From a bacterium ADurb.Bin157 (GTDB lineage: Bacteria; Muiribacteriota; Ozemobacteria; Ozemobacterales; Ozemobacteraceae), in NCBI GenBank assembly GCA_002070375.1, contig MWDD01000003.1:51285-115284 (forward strand): DNA of 64,000 nt, in the 5' to 3' direction. Every line of letters starts with the position of its first letter. The stretch's first letter is position 1. The position numbers and the translations under genes were made by a program. Positions 41,368-49,499 of this stretch are shown here, piece after piece. Below the pieces are notes generated by a model. That model made no database searches, had not been told where the DNA came from, and was given only the letters and a program-made list of their open reading frames with translations.

Positions 41368-42678
41368 ATGCAAAGAGTATTACGACATACATATCTATTA
41401 ATAGTTTTTGTTTTTTTATGCAAACCGTTGTTCTGTCAACCTTTTGATTTGATTTATCCACAAGGTGAAGCAACCGATAATGTAACCAAAGAATTAAAAA
41501 AGCTTCAAGACATACAAAGAGACCTTGCGCTCGAAAAACTCACGCGAGAACCATCAAAGCTCGATGCCTACATAGAATTGGCAGAACTAAGGCTTTCTCA
41601 GGGCAGATTACACGAAGCCAAGCGATTTTTTGAAATGGCATTACAACTTTCTCCGAATAATCTTCAAGCGAACCATGGTTTAGTAATGGTGCATTATCAT
41701 CTTGGAGACTTTGACAAATCACGAGAAAAACTTGAAACTCTGCATCGTTATCACCCCCTTTCAGACTACGAAAGAGAAAAACTAGATGCATATAAAGCAA
41801 AGCTAAACACCTCGGGAACGGCCGGAATGTATATAAGGGAGGACAGCAGGGGCTTTCAGGAAGTTATGTCCTCTATTGAAGCAACTTTTCCTTCAGAAAA
41901 TTTCAAAAAACTTGAAGTGAAGTATAGAGCTGAAATGTGGTCACATGAGGATAAAACAGAACACATCAACTCAAATGTGTATTCTGCGACGATAAATTAT
42001 GCTGCCGATTCAAATAACATCTTAGCATTAACCTACAGCCCGGAAACCATAAGAAGCGGAAAAAGCACAAATGGGTTCTCTTTGCAGTGCCTTGCAGGCA
42101 GCGAAAGTTTAAAATTGGCTCTCAGGTCAAGCAAAAACATATTCAAAGAAAACATCTTCACAATAAAAAACAATTATGAAGAGAACAGTCAAGCAGTAAC
42201 TCTATATGGGAACATCCATCATCGCACAAAAATAATGCAAGGCGTGACTTTAGCAGATATTTCTGACGGTAACTCAAGGCGAAGATACGACACTTCAGTA
42301 ATTTATTCTCTTCATAGAAATCATTTGCCATTTTTAACCGCCAGCTTAAGCTTTTGGCAGTCAAGCTATGAAAAGCAATTTGATAAGCGGGGAGATTTGT
42401 TAAGTTACTGGGCTCCATCAGATTTTAGAGGCAATGAATTTTCGTTATCCTGGGAGAAAAACCAAGGAGTCAATTGGTGGTGGGGAGTTGAGGGAAATTA
42501 TATCGTAAACAGATATAAGTTTGGCGTTCCTGTGGTTATGGAGGACAAAGGTCCCGGCGCATCTTTATTTTGCAACTATAAATTTACTAACGGCAATGTT
42601 TTCATGAGTTTAAGCGAGAGATCAAGGAACTACTTCACCGAGCGCCGACTAGAGATATATGCCTCACTCAATTTTTAA
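41368..42678 (+). CDS. TPR plus outer-membrane beta-barrel protein
   Basis: This 436-residue protein has a signal peptide (1-24) and two to three TPRs (residues 60-150; L-D-A-Y-I-E-L-A-E-L-R-L-S-Q-G-R-L and A-N-H-G-L-V-M-V-H-Y-H-L-G-D). The C-terminal region of about 260 residues has alternating polar/aromatic strands. The last strand ends L-N-F, a typical outer-membrane assembly signal. The layout resembles PgaA or BcsC-like exporters in small form, but no polysaccharide genes are next to it. It is direct evidence of an outer membrane. No ribosome binding site is obvious before the ATG. Confidence 0.75.
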   Translation: MQRVLRHTYLLIVFVFLCKPLFCQPFDLIYPQGEATDNVTKELKKLQDIQRDLALEKLTREPSKLDAYIELAELRLSQGRLHEAKRFFEMALQLSPNNLQANHGLVMVHYHLGDFDKSREKLETLHRYHPLSDYEREKLDAYKAKLNTSGTAGMYIREDSRGFQEVMSSIEATFPSENFKKLEVKYRAEMWSHEDKTEHINSNVYSATINYAADSNNILALTYSPETIRSGKSTNGFSLQCLAGSESLKLALRSSKNIFKENIFTIKNNYEENSQAVTLYGNIHHRTKIMQGVTLADISDGNSRRRYDTSVIYSLHRNHLPFLTASLSFWQSSYEKQFDKRGDLLSYWAPSDFRGNEFSLSWEKNQGVNWWWGVEGNYIVNRYKFGVPVVMEDKGPGASLFCNYKFTNGNVFMSLSERSRNYFTERRLEIYASLNF

Positions 42679-42685
42679 GATTAGT

Positions 42686-42922
42686 TCAAATTAAAAGTTG
42701 AATTACATAAGAAATGACATAAGCTGAAACAAATCCATCAGCAAAGGCCCAAGCGGCCCCTTTCAACAGGCCTCCGGTCGAAAAATCAAATCCCTCATAA
42801 ATATAAGCCACGAGAACAAGCCATTGACTTGCCTCTCCACTTGTCATTGAAACCAAGGCCCAAACGATTAAAACTATTGCCCAGATTAATCCTGCAAGTA
42901 AACCTATTTCGAATGGAGTCAA
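42686..42922 (-). CDS. Small holin-like membrane protein
   Basis: This protein of about 78 residues has two hydrophobic helices (near residues 7-25 and 55-78) and a central amphipathic region. The segment G-L-L-K-G-A-A-W-A-F-A-D-G-F matches the G-x-W-G-F-x-D-G-F pattern of small membrane proteins often labelled bacteriophage holin in bacterial chromosomes. No phage genes are nearby, so a true lytic role is doubtful. I prefer the TTG at 42922 because GGGAG lies 8 bases before it; a TTG at 42937 would add 5 residues. It is convergent with the barrel gene (7-base gap). Confidence 0.6.
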   Translation of the reverse strand: MTPFEIGLLAGLIWAIVLIVWALVSMTSGEASQWLVLVAYIYEGFDFSTGGLLKGAAWAFADGFVSAYVISYVIQLLI

Positions 42923-42949
42923 ATCAAACACTCCCAATTAGAATGGACA

Positions 42950-42978
42950 ATTATACAATATTGGGCTAAATGAGGCAA
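42950..42978 (-). promoter_or_regulatory. Promoter for holin-like gene
   Basis: On the minus strand TTGCCT (42978-42973) and TATAAT (42955-42950) have a 17-base spacer. The predicted start near 42943 leaves about 20 bases before the TTG at 42922. Confidence 0.55.
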
Positions 42979-43022
42979 TTTATAAATTTTGCCATTACAC
43001 AGAATATATCTTAGCAATTCTA

Positions 43023-43051
43023 TTGAAAGCTCTATAAATCTAGAGTAGAAT
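43023..43051 (+). promoter_or_regulatory. Promoter of NamZ-like/pseudopilin operon 2, leaderless layout
   Basis: TTGAAA (43023-43028) and TAGAAT (43046-43051) have a 17-base spacer. The ATG at 43059 lies 7 bases after the -10 box; no Shine-Dalgarno sequence is present. Confidence 0.6.
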
Positions 43052-43058
43052 CAAGTGT

Positions 43059-44282
43059 ATGAGGACATTTTATATTACAAAATATATATTTTTACACATT
43101 CTGTGTTTTACATTTATTACAGCTCACTTATATAGTCAAGTGAAGCCCGGAATAGATGTATTAGCAACTCAGCACCCTGAAATAATCATAGGAAAAACCA
43201 TAGCATTATTAACCTCAAAAAGTTCTCTTGACATTAACTTAACGCACACTATAGATAGGTTGAGCAAAGCCACCAATATTAAGTTGATAGTTACCGGAGA
43301 TGTTTTTTTTCGTGAAACAATGAAAGGCGATGACGGGGACGAATATGACGTTTTAACAAACTCAAAAGTAGTCATCTATTCAGATCCCTCTGTTAAACCT
43401 ACAAATATTTCATTAAGCGGCATTGATGCCTTGGTAATTGATATTCAAGATATCGGGATAAGGTATTTCAAATATTTAACCATAATGGCTCAATTGCTAG
43501 AATTAGCAAAGAATTCCGATGTACCGGTAATTTTATTGGATCGGCCTAATCCAATTGGAGGAAAAATCGTTTCCGGTTTTGTATTAAAGTTATCTTTGAG
43601 AAGCAGATTTGGCGTTTATCCTATCCCACTCATTTACGGAATGACAATAGGTGAGTTAGCTCTGTATTTTAATAAAATATTTGGTATAGGCAGTAATTTA
43701 ACAGTAATAGGAATGGAAAAATACAATAGACAGTTTTCATATAAAGAAACCGGTCTGCATTGGATACCACCATTTGACCACGTGAACGAAGGTGACACCC
43801 CCATTTACTACGCTGTTACCGGCATACTGGGCGAAATGGGCGTTTTTTCAACGGGAGTAGGCACTACAAGGCCATTTAGATATATTCTGGCACCTTGGAT
43901 TGACGGAGAAATATTATCAGATTTAATAACAAAATTAAATTTACCGGGCCTCTCAGTAATTCCAACGACTCAAACCCCATACTATGGGTTATTTGCCAAC
44001 AAAAAAATAAACGGAGTAGAGCTTATAATAACCGATAAATCAAAATTCGATCCATTTAAATGTTGTGTCGCATTTTTAAAAACATTGTATGATCTATATC
44101 CGCAGCAAATACCTTTAAAAAACCATACAGTTTCCGAAGCTCTTGATATACTTGTAGGGAATGAAGCAATGCGAGAAGGCATCTTAAAAGGTCAATCAAT
44201 TGAAACGATTTGTGATTCAGTTAAAATTGAGCAAACCGACTTTTTAAATAAACGTCAACAGTTTTTAATTTATCCGGAATAA
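43059..44282 (+). CDS. Exported NamZ (DUF1343) paralogue with degenerate motifs
   Basis: This 407-residue protein has a signal peptide (1-27, cut near Y-S-Q) and then the DUF1343 fold, recognised from A-L-V-I-D-I-Q-D-I-G-I-R-Y-F-K-Y and I-L-L-D-R-P-N-P-I-G-G. Two signatures intact in the paralogue at 17066 are gone. The P-E-H-G loop reads V-T-G-D-V-F, and the E-G-T-N-x-S-x-G-R-G-T motif is replaced by sequence around G-V-F-S-T-G-V-G-T-T-R-P-F. It probably binds rather than cuts muropeptide glycans. It leads the second pseudopilin operon (4-base gap to the next gene), which suggests a role where the pilus crosses the wall. Confidence 0.78.
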   Translation: MRTFYITKYIFLHILCFTFITAHLYSQVKPGIDVLATQHPEIIIGKTIALLTSKSSLDINLTHTIDRLSKATNIKLIVTGDVFFRETMKGDDGDEYDVLTNSKVVIYSDPSVKPTNISLSGIDALVIDIQDIGIRYFKYLTIMAQLLELAKNSDVPVILLDRPNPIGGKIVSGFVLKLSLRSRFGVYPIPLIYGMTIGELALYFNKIFGIGSNLTVIGMEKYNRQFSYKETGLHWIPPFDHVNEGDTPIYYAVTGILGEMGVFSTGVGTTRPFRYILAPWIDGEILSDLITKLNLPGLSVIPTTQTPYYGLFANKKINGVELIITDKSKFDPFKCCVAFLKTLYDLYPQQIPLKNHTVSEALDILVGNEAMREGILKGQSIETICDSVKIEQTDFLNKRQQFLIYPE

Positions 44283-44286
44283 ACAT

Positions 44287-44751
44287 ATGAATAGAAACGG
44301 CATGTCAATGGTTGAAGTAATGATAGGAGTTTTGTTGCTGGCTCTTATTCTTTTACCCTCCCTGAATGTAATAATTGGAAAGACTCAGACAGTCTCAACC
44401 ACAAGAGATCACGCCCAAGCCGCTCTTGTTGCGCAAAAGTTGCAAGAAATATGTCGCTCTTATTCGTTTAATATGATTGAAGCCGATCAATATAAATCCG
44501 ACAACTTAAATGAAGAAAAAACATTTGAATGGAAACTGCTTAACACTCCTGAATTAAGCCAAACCACGTTAAATGGAATAACCTATAAAGTAGTTCAAGA
44601 AAACACTTCTATTGATCCGGTAAAGAACTCATTAACAAATGATGACTCTTACCCATCAGTTTACCTTTTCAGGTTGGAACTTAAATACCAAGGGAAAGAC
44701 GGAAGAGATCATTTTTTAAACGTATCAACAGCAATAGCGCAAAGAGAATAA
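44287..44751 (+). CDS. PilV/GspI-like prepilin-type protein
   Basis: This 154-residue protein has the leader M-N-R-N-G and then M-S-M-V-E-V with Glu at +5 after the Gly, and a hydrophobic helix (I-G-V-L-L-L-A-L-I-L-L). The following helix holds A-A-L-V-A-Q-K-L-Q-E-I-C. The design is that of PilV/GspI-type minor pilins. It is the second gene of the operon started by the NamZ paralogue and lies 2 bases before the PilW-like gene. Confidence 0.8.
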   Translation: MNRNGMSMVEVMIGVLLLALILLPSLNVIIGKTQTVSTTRDHAQAALVAQKLQEICRSYSFNMIEADQYKSDNLNEEKTFEWKLLNTPELSQTTLNGITYKVVQENTSIDPVKNSLTNDDSYPSVYLFRLELKYQGKDGRDHFLNVSTAIAQRE

Positions 44752-44753
44752 CA

Positions 44754-45389
44754 ATGAAAATTAAAGGATTTACCCTTATAGAATTAATCATAGGCTTATT
44801 GATATTTTCTTTAATTTTGTTTGCTTCTTGGAATGTTTTTAGTTCAGGAAGCCAAAATGCATATGAAGTTATATCAAATCACACGATCAATGATGAGATT
44901 GAAAGAGTATTAATGAAAATAACGGACGAAATACGAGAAGCAAATTTAGTATCAACAAAGTTTCCCGAATCAATAAATGAATCTGAAATCAATGATTTAA
45001 AAACAGAATCATCGAACAACAGACTTGAATTTGACAAAATAAACTACGATTTTACTATTGATCCATCTAGTTTATCCAATGGAGAAGTAAATTACACAAA
45101 AGACTCAGTTAAATATTTTCTTGAAAAAGATGATTCTGAAAATGAAGGTTGGACTTTATATAAAGAATCAGTTCCATATGACACAAATAAAAAACCCATA
45201 ACAGGTGAAATGACAATTTTTCCTGTATTAAAGGGCATCAAGCGATGTGTTTTTTATCGTATAAAAGACCCGGATGTTTCGAGACAAGGGAACGTTTATA
45301 TGAACATAGAGTTATCTAGACAAGATAGCCCCTACACAAATTCTATTACCATCTCTGTAAAGGAGCGGGGAACATGTCCGGAATACTAA
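44754..45389 (+). CDS. PilW/GspJ-like prepilin-type protein
   Basis: This 211-residue protein has the short leader M-K-I-K-G and a classical F-T-L-I-E-L start with Glu at +5, then a hydrophobic helix to about residue 26. The ectodomain is rich in Ser, Asn, Glu and Lys. It resembles PilW/GspJ minor pilins by size and place. It overlaps the PilX-like gene by 16 bases. Compared with the cluster 1 version (21-746), the leader is shorter and the -1 residue is the usual Gly. Confidence 0.82.
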   Translation: MKIKGFTLIELIIGLLIFSLILFASWNVFSSGSQNAYEVISNHTINDEIERVLMKITDEIREANLVSTKFPESINESEINDLKTESSNNRLEFDKINYDFTIDPSSLSNGEVNYTKDSVKYFLEKDDSENEGWTLYKESVPYDTNKKPITGEMTIFPVLKGIKRCVFYRIKDPDVSRQGNVYMNIELSRQDSPYTNSITISVKERGTCPEY

Positions 45390-47680
45390 AAAATCAAAAA
45401 GGTTCCGCAATAATAACTGCAATAGGTTTAGGTCTGGTCTTAATTATTGTTGTAATTACCGTACATATTTTTACATCTCACCGAACTCAAACTGTTGTAA
45501 ATGAAAGCAGGCGCGTAAAGGCTCTTGGAATAGCGGAAGCCGGATTAGAGTTTATAATCGGAGAGCTTTACAACAATTCAAATTTCGCGACTCATGAATT
45601 AGGCAGTGATTTATCTTGGAAAAAAGAGCTAAATCGTGAAACAACCTTAGTTTCGGACACAAATCATAATTTCGAGGTATTTTCCTCGAGCAAAGGGACT
45701 TATTCAGGTCGACTCGGTGACGGAGATTTCAAAGTCAGAATAGGGTTGATACCTTATAAAGACAATATTGACACAAAAGCCATCGATGAGAGCAGAAGCT
45801 ATTTAAAAGTAGAAGCCCTAGGAAGGTTTGAGAATACTATCAGACGTGTTGAGGCTTATCTGAACCGTCGCTATCCTGCGCGTGAATTTTTAATGTATGA
45901 CGGCGGCATACTTTCCTTAGTATTTGGCAGAACCGGGAGCGGTGGTATAACCAATAAAAACATTTTCTCTGTTGGTCACCTTTACGGACATAAAGGTATA
46001 GAGATAGGCAGAATTTTAATGTCAAAACATAATTATACATCCCCCGGAACTGATCAAGAACTTACAGAAATGAACGCAATCATAAGCGGAAACGGCGGCA
46101 TATATTTTTACAGTCCTATTAAGGCTAAGTTTTTCGCAAAGAACACATCACAATTAACAAGTTTTACCATACCTAAAAACACCACTTTTCCCACCAACGG
46201 CAAGTATGAAGATAAGTCTTTAGAGCCTTTTGGCGCATTTCCTTTAGAGTTATCAGAAACCCTACCCTCGATTCCTGAAACTTTAAAACCCTGGATAAAA
46301 GATAAAACAGACGGAATTAGCATCACCCCCAGAAATCCGGCTTTCGAACAATATAAGGCTGTCTCAAAAAAAACAGGAGGACTATTTATTTCTGATAGCT
46401 CAAACTCTGAATATGTAGTTAAATATAGGATGCCAAAAGGCTGGACCGGCGATGGCAAGAACTATTTAAATGCTGCTTACCTAGATTTTGGGAGCAATAT
46501 CAGAAACGGTAATGTTGAAGTTCCTGCAAATGGTGTTATTTATTCGGACAAAGACATTGTTATTAAAGGAAATCCCACTTCGAATGTTAGCATAGTAAGT
46601 GCTAAAAACATATTTGTCGCAGGCGATTTTAATCAGAGGGGCGACAGAGATAACATCGATGAATTTTATTGTTTTCCTCAAGATTACGAAGGGAATGCTT
46701 TAAAAGATCACACCTACAACAAGGACTGTCAAAATCTATTAAAAAACGACGTTAATTCTGATTTCAAGCATCATTTTGCCGCAACTGTCATTGCCCGAGA
46801 AAGAATTGTATATGATTATAGGAGTCCGGTCGACTGTTTTGAGAACGAACTTTTTCCTGTTTTGAAATATAAATTAGCAGAACATATTACTGAAAATGAA
46901 GCGCTTGCTAAAGCAAATTGTCTTGAAAAAAATCGAAGTTCACTCAAAGCCAGCTCCACTACAGTTGAAGATTTTTCAGAAAAAATCGACTCATTTTTCA
47001 CCTTGTTCAAACTTGATTCAGAATCTTCTGAAGCTTCTATAAAAGAATCTTTTAAAAAGATATATGAAGAAAATGACGGAGAATTTGACTTTGCCACTTT
47101 TGATAAAATGACCAGAGAGTTATGGGAAAGTTATGCTACGAACTATGAGTCATCCGGTGAACGCGGTGCCTTAAGCGCTTCTGCCAAAAGCAGTGATTAT
47201 GGGGTATACACTTTATTAAATACTCTTAAGCAGAAGCTGAACATACCTTTAAACAGCGAAGCCAATGAAAACGACATAAAAGATACTCCGGGCGATTATC
47301 TATATTTTCCTGAAGTTACCTGTAACGGCATGTTTATTTCGTGCGGGAAATTGAACAACACTTTTTATGCCGGGCCTGATGTACAAAAATATTATAATAA
47401 AATCGGATTATATGATCCCAATAAAGAGATAGGTTTGAAACACTCTTTTACCAGTCATTTTATACACAGGATGTTTGGCAGCGAAGTAAACATGAGGCTC
47501 TATGACGTACATCGCATAACCAAAGACGATCACGATTACATTCCGCCCACTCGGCGCAAAATTTACGACGACAGTTTACCAACTTTGGGCTTAGACAACA
47601 GCAAATATGAATTAGCGGGCTTTGTTGTTCTTTCTTGGGCTGACACCTCTGCTACCGAAGCAGATTATAACAACTTTTAA
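45374..47680 (+). CDS. Giant PilX-like minor pilin (768 aa)
   Basis: The N-terminus reads K-N-Q-K-G then S-A-I-I-T-A-I-G-L-G-L-V-L-I-I, a PilX-type start that lacks Glu at +5. The next helix ends A-L-G-I-A-E-A-G-L-E, a motif of PilX N-terminal regions. A large ectodomain of about 700 residues follows. It has scattered Cys and several Tyr/Asp/Asn-rich parts and shows no domain I can name. Size and order match the 801-residue protein at 1645-4050, yet I see little direct sequence match between the two ectodomains. Its stop codon overlaps the stop of the convergent cheR gene. Confidence 0.75.
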   Translation: MSGILKNQKGSAIITAIGLGLVLIIVVITVHIFTSHRTQTVVNESRRVKALGIAEAGLEFIIGELYNNSNFATHELGSDLSWKKELNRETTLVSDTNHNFEVFSSSKGTYSGRLGDGDFKVRIGLIPYKDNIDTKAIDESRSYLKVEALGRFENTIRRVEAYLNRRYPAREFLMYDGGILSLVFGRTGSGGITNKNIFSVGHLYGHKGIEIGRILMSKHNYTSPGTDQELTEMNAIISGNGGIYFYSPIKAKFFAKNTSQLTSFTIPKNTTFPTNGKYEDKSLEPFGAFPLELSETLPSIPETLKPWIKDKTDGISITPRNPAFEQYKAVSKKTGGLFISDSSNSEYVVKYRMPKGWTGDGKNYLNAAYLDFGSNIRNGNVEVPANGVIYSDKDIVIKGNPTSNVSIVSAKNIFVAGDFNQRGDRDNIDEFYCFPQDYEGNALKDHTYNKDCQNLLKNDVNSDFKHHFAATVIARERIVYDYRSPVDCFENELFPVLKYKLAEHITENEALAKANCLEKNRSSLKASSTTVEDFSEKIDSFFTLFKLDSESSEASIKESFKKIYEENDGEFDFATFDKMTRELWESYATNYESSGERGALSASAKSSDYGVYTLLNTLKQKLNIPLNSEANENDIKDTPGDYLYFPEVTCNGMFISCGKLNNTFYAGPDVQKYYNKIGLYDPNKEIGLKHSFTSHFIHRMFGSEVNMRLYDVHRITKDDHDYIPPTRRKIYDDSLPTLGLDNSKYELAGFVVLSWADTSATEADYNNF

Positions 47681-48735
47681 TTAAACATTTCTTCGGGTTT
47701 ATAAGCTATTCCGGATTCACTCAGAAGTTTATAAACGAATTCAGTTTCATTTTCAGGGACATATAATGATTTAAGAGCATTACATCTTTTAACATCGGGG
47801 TTATTGAACAAAAAATCAAAGTGACAACCGAAATTTCGCATTAGGTTTATTGCACGGTTCATATTATTTGAATCTTTAAACAAAATAAGTTTTTTGGCCA
47901 TCTCAGATGACTTTTTTTGATAAATGATTTCATTATTTGTATAAACTCTTTGAAGGGCTTCATTATTTTCATTGATTGTTTCGTTAGCGCTTGTAAACAA
48001 ATAACCGTATTTATTTAATGAATTGGCGAATTTATGTATAAGTTGCGATTTTATCTCGGGAGTAAAATAAATCATTGTATTTCTGCAAAATATTAGGTCG
48101 AAATCTCTTGGGGGCCAGGATTTTACAATATTTAGCATTTCAAAGGTAACATAGTTTAATAAATGAGGCTTAATTCTATATTTTCCGTATTCTTCATGGA
48201 TAAAGTATTTTAACCTATTGTTACAATCGACATTTTTTAAAGCTCTGCTTTCGTATAGAGCATTTTGAGCTTCTTTTATAGAGTCTACAGAAATGTCGCT
48301 GCCAATAATTTTTATATTGAAATCATTATCAGCACCTAAGTAGTCTAGCAAAGTCATCAATATAGAATAAGCTTCCGCTCCGTTTGCGCAGCCGGCTGAC
48401 CAAATTTTAATATTTTTGTCCCCATTCATAAGCTTTCTTTTAATAATTTCAGGGAAAACTTTTGTCTTCAATATTTCAAAATGGTGTTGGTGCCGAAAAA
48501 ACCAAGTTTCGTTTATGGTAAGCAGGTTAATTAGATCATATTTAATTGAAAGATCAGATTTTGCCTTTTGTATAACATCATTGAGAGAAAAACAACCATA
48601 TCGGCACCTTAAAGATTCGATGCGATTTTCAACAAAAAGGTAGTTAGAAGGGTTAAATGACAAACCGCAGTCATTACCAATCAGCTTGCAAAAGAGTTCA
48701 ATTTCTTTGTTGCTGTTTGTTCTATTTTTATACAT
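47677..48735 (-). CDS. cheR: CheR-type chemoreceptor methyltransferase
   Basis: This 352-residue enzyme transfers methyl from SAM to receptor glutamates. It has an N-terminal helical domain, then N-E-T-W-F-F-R near residue 72 (CheR signature), W-S-A-G-C-A-N-G-A-E-A-Y-S (SAM loop), G-S-D-I-S and D-L-I-F-C-R-N-T-M-I-Y-F. The last 75 residues form an extra domain after the usual end near residue 275, perhaps a receiver-like or docking part. No cheA, cheB or full receptor is nearby. The gene is cotranscribed with, and overlaps by 8 bases, the 62-residue zinc protein gene. Confidence 0.9.
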   Translation of the reverse strand: MYKNRTNSNKEIELFCKLIGNDCGLSFNPSNYLFVENRIESLRCRYGCFSLNDVIQKAKSDLSIKYDLINLLTINETWFFRHQHHFEILKTKVFPEIIKRKLMNGDKNIKIWSAGCANGAEAYSILMTLLDYLGADNDFNIKIIGSDISVDSIKEAQNALYESRALKNVDCNNRLKYFIHEEYGKYRIKPHLLNYVTFEMLNIVKSWPPRDFDLIFCRNTMIYFTPEIKSQLIHKFANSLNKYGYLFTSANETINENNEALQRVYTNNEIIYQKKSSEMAKKLILFKDSNNMNRAINLMRNFGCHFDFLFNNPDVKRCNALKSLYVPENETEFVYKLLSESGIAYKPEEMFN

Positions 48736-48916
48736 TTTTTAAGCTTTTTTGAAATACTCTGTTTGAAATAATTTGCCAAGTAGGCCTTGAGTTTTCTTCA
48801 ATTTCTTTGGCGCATTTTTCGCATACCAGCCTCTCGCTATTTTGAAATTTTAAATAGCTTTTTTTGTGTATGTCAAATTTTTGTATTTTGAGGCATAAAG
48901 GGCACCTGTCTTCCAT
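48728..48916 (-). CDS. Small zinc-knuckle protein upstream of cheR
   Basis: This 62-residue protein has two Cys pairs, C-P-L-C (residues 5-8) and C-E-K-C (residues 32-35), spaced as a treble-clef or zinc-ribbon unit with a basic middle. I do not recognise the family. It overlaps cheR by 8 bases and starts 6 bases after a consensus-like -10 box, so it probably begins a leaderless transcript. It may regulate or bind CheR; that is inference from the overlap. Confidence 0.65.
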   Translation of the reverse strand: MEDRCPLCLKIQKFDIHKKSYLKFQNSERLVCEKCAKEIEENSRPTWQIISNRVFQKSLKNV

Positions 48917-48922
48917 ATTTCA

Positions 48923-48951
48923 ATTGTAGCATAATTTTTTAATGATGCCAA
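48923..48951 (-). promoter_or_regulatory. Promoter of zinc-knuckle/cheR operon, leaderless layout
   Basis: On the minus strand TTGGCA (48951-48946) and TACAAT (48928-48923) have a 17-base spacer, with TG one base before the -10 box. Six bases separate the -10 box from the ATG at 48916. Confidence 0.6.
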
Positions 48952-49022
48952 TGAGAAGATTAAAATATAAGAAGAAAATCATAAGGCTCATATTTTTATA
49001 AATATCTGCCGATTAGTTAGAA

Positions 49023-49484
49023 ATGAAACAGACTAAAACTATAGACAATCACGCAAGAATTCGTGTTACCGTAATAATGAAACGAGACGACGGCAAAATA
49101 TGTTTTGTTAGGCATTTAAAGGACCAAAAGCGCTACTGGTTACTTCCCGGAGGCGGACAAGATTTTTTAGAAAAAGCAGAATTCACTGCAGCCAGAGAGT
49201 TGCAAGAAGAGCTTAAGATAAGCTGTGAAAGCTATAGATTACTTTTTATTCGTGAAAGCATTTCTAAAGTAGATCAAAGACACATACAGTTTTTGGTATT
49301 TGAAGGCATAAATCCTGATTTCAGCAGAATTCAGGTTGGAGAAGACAAGCGAGTCGAGGGTTATGATTTCTTTGGCGCAGATGAAATTATTAACAAGACA
49401 ATTTATCCGGCAATGAAAGACGATATTTCAGAATTTGCTCAGGGAAAAACTCCTGTTTTGTTTAAAAGTTTGGAATGGATTTAA
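49023..49484 (+). CDS. Nudix hydrolase
   Basis: This 153-residue protein contains a Nudix box, G-G-G-Q-D-F-L-E-K-A-E-F then R-E-L-Q-E-E-L-K-I, preceded by W-L-L-P. It hydrolyses nucleoside diphosphate derivatives, exact substrate unknown. Length is that of a minimal Nudix domain, and it is unrelated in detail to the 215-residue one at 22180. It ends 15 bases before the giant TPR gene, with which it may be cotranscribed. No clear promoter or ribosome binding site is seen upstream; TATAAA at 48997 is too close for a normal leader with a ribosome site. Confidence 0.87.
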   Translation: MKQTKTIDNHARIRVTVIMKRDDGKICFVRHLKDQKRYWLLPGGGQDFLEKAEFTAARELQEELKISCESYRLLFIRESISKVDQRHIQFLVFEGINPDFSRIQVGEDKRVEGYDFFGADEIINKTIYPAMKDDISEFAQGKTPVLFKSLEWI

Positions 49485-49499
49485 TAGCGGAGGCAAAAA

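Noticed and set aside
42686..42937. Prophage remnant marked by the holin-like gene
   Set aside because: There is no integrase, lysin, capsid or tail gene within the window; similar small membrane genes are common on chromosomes.
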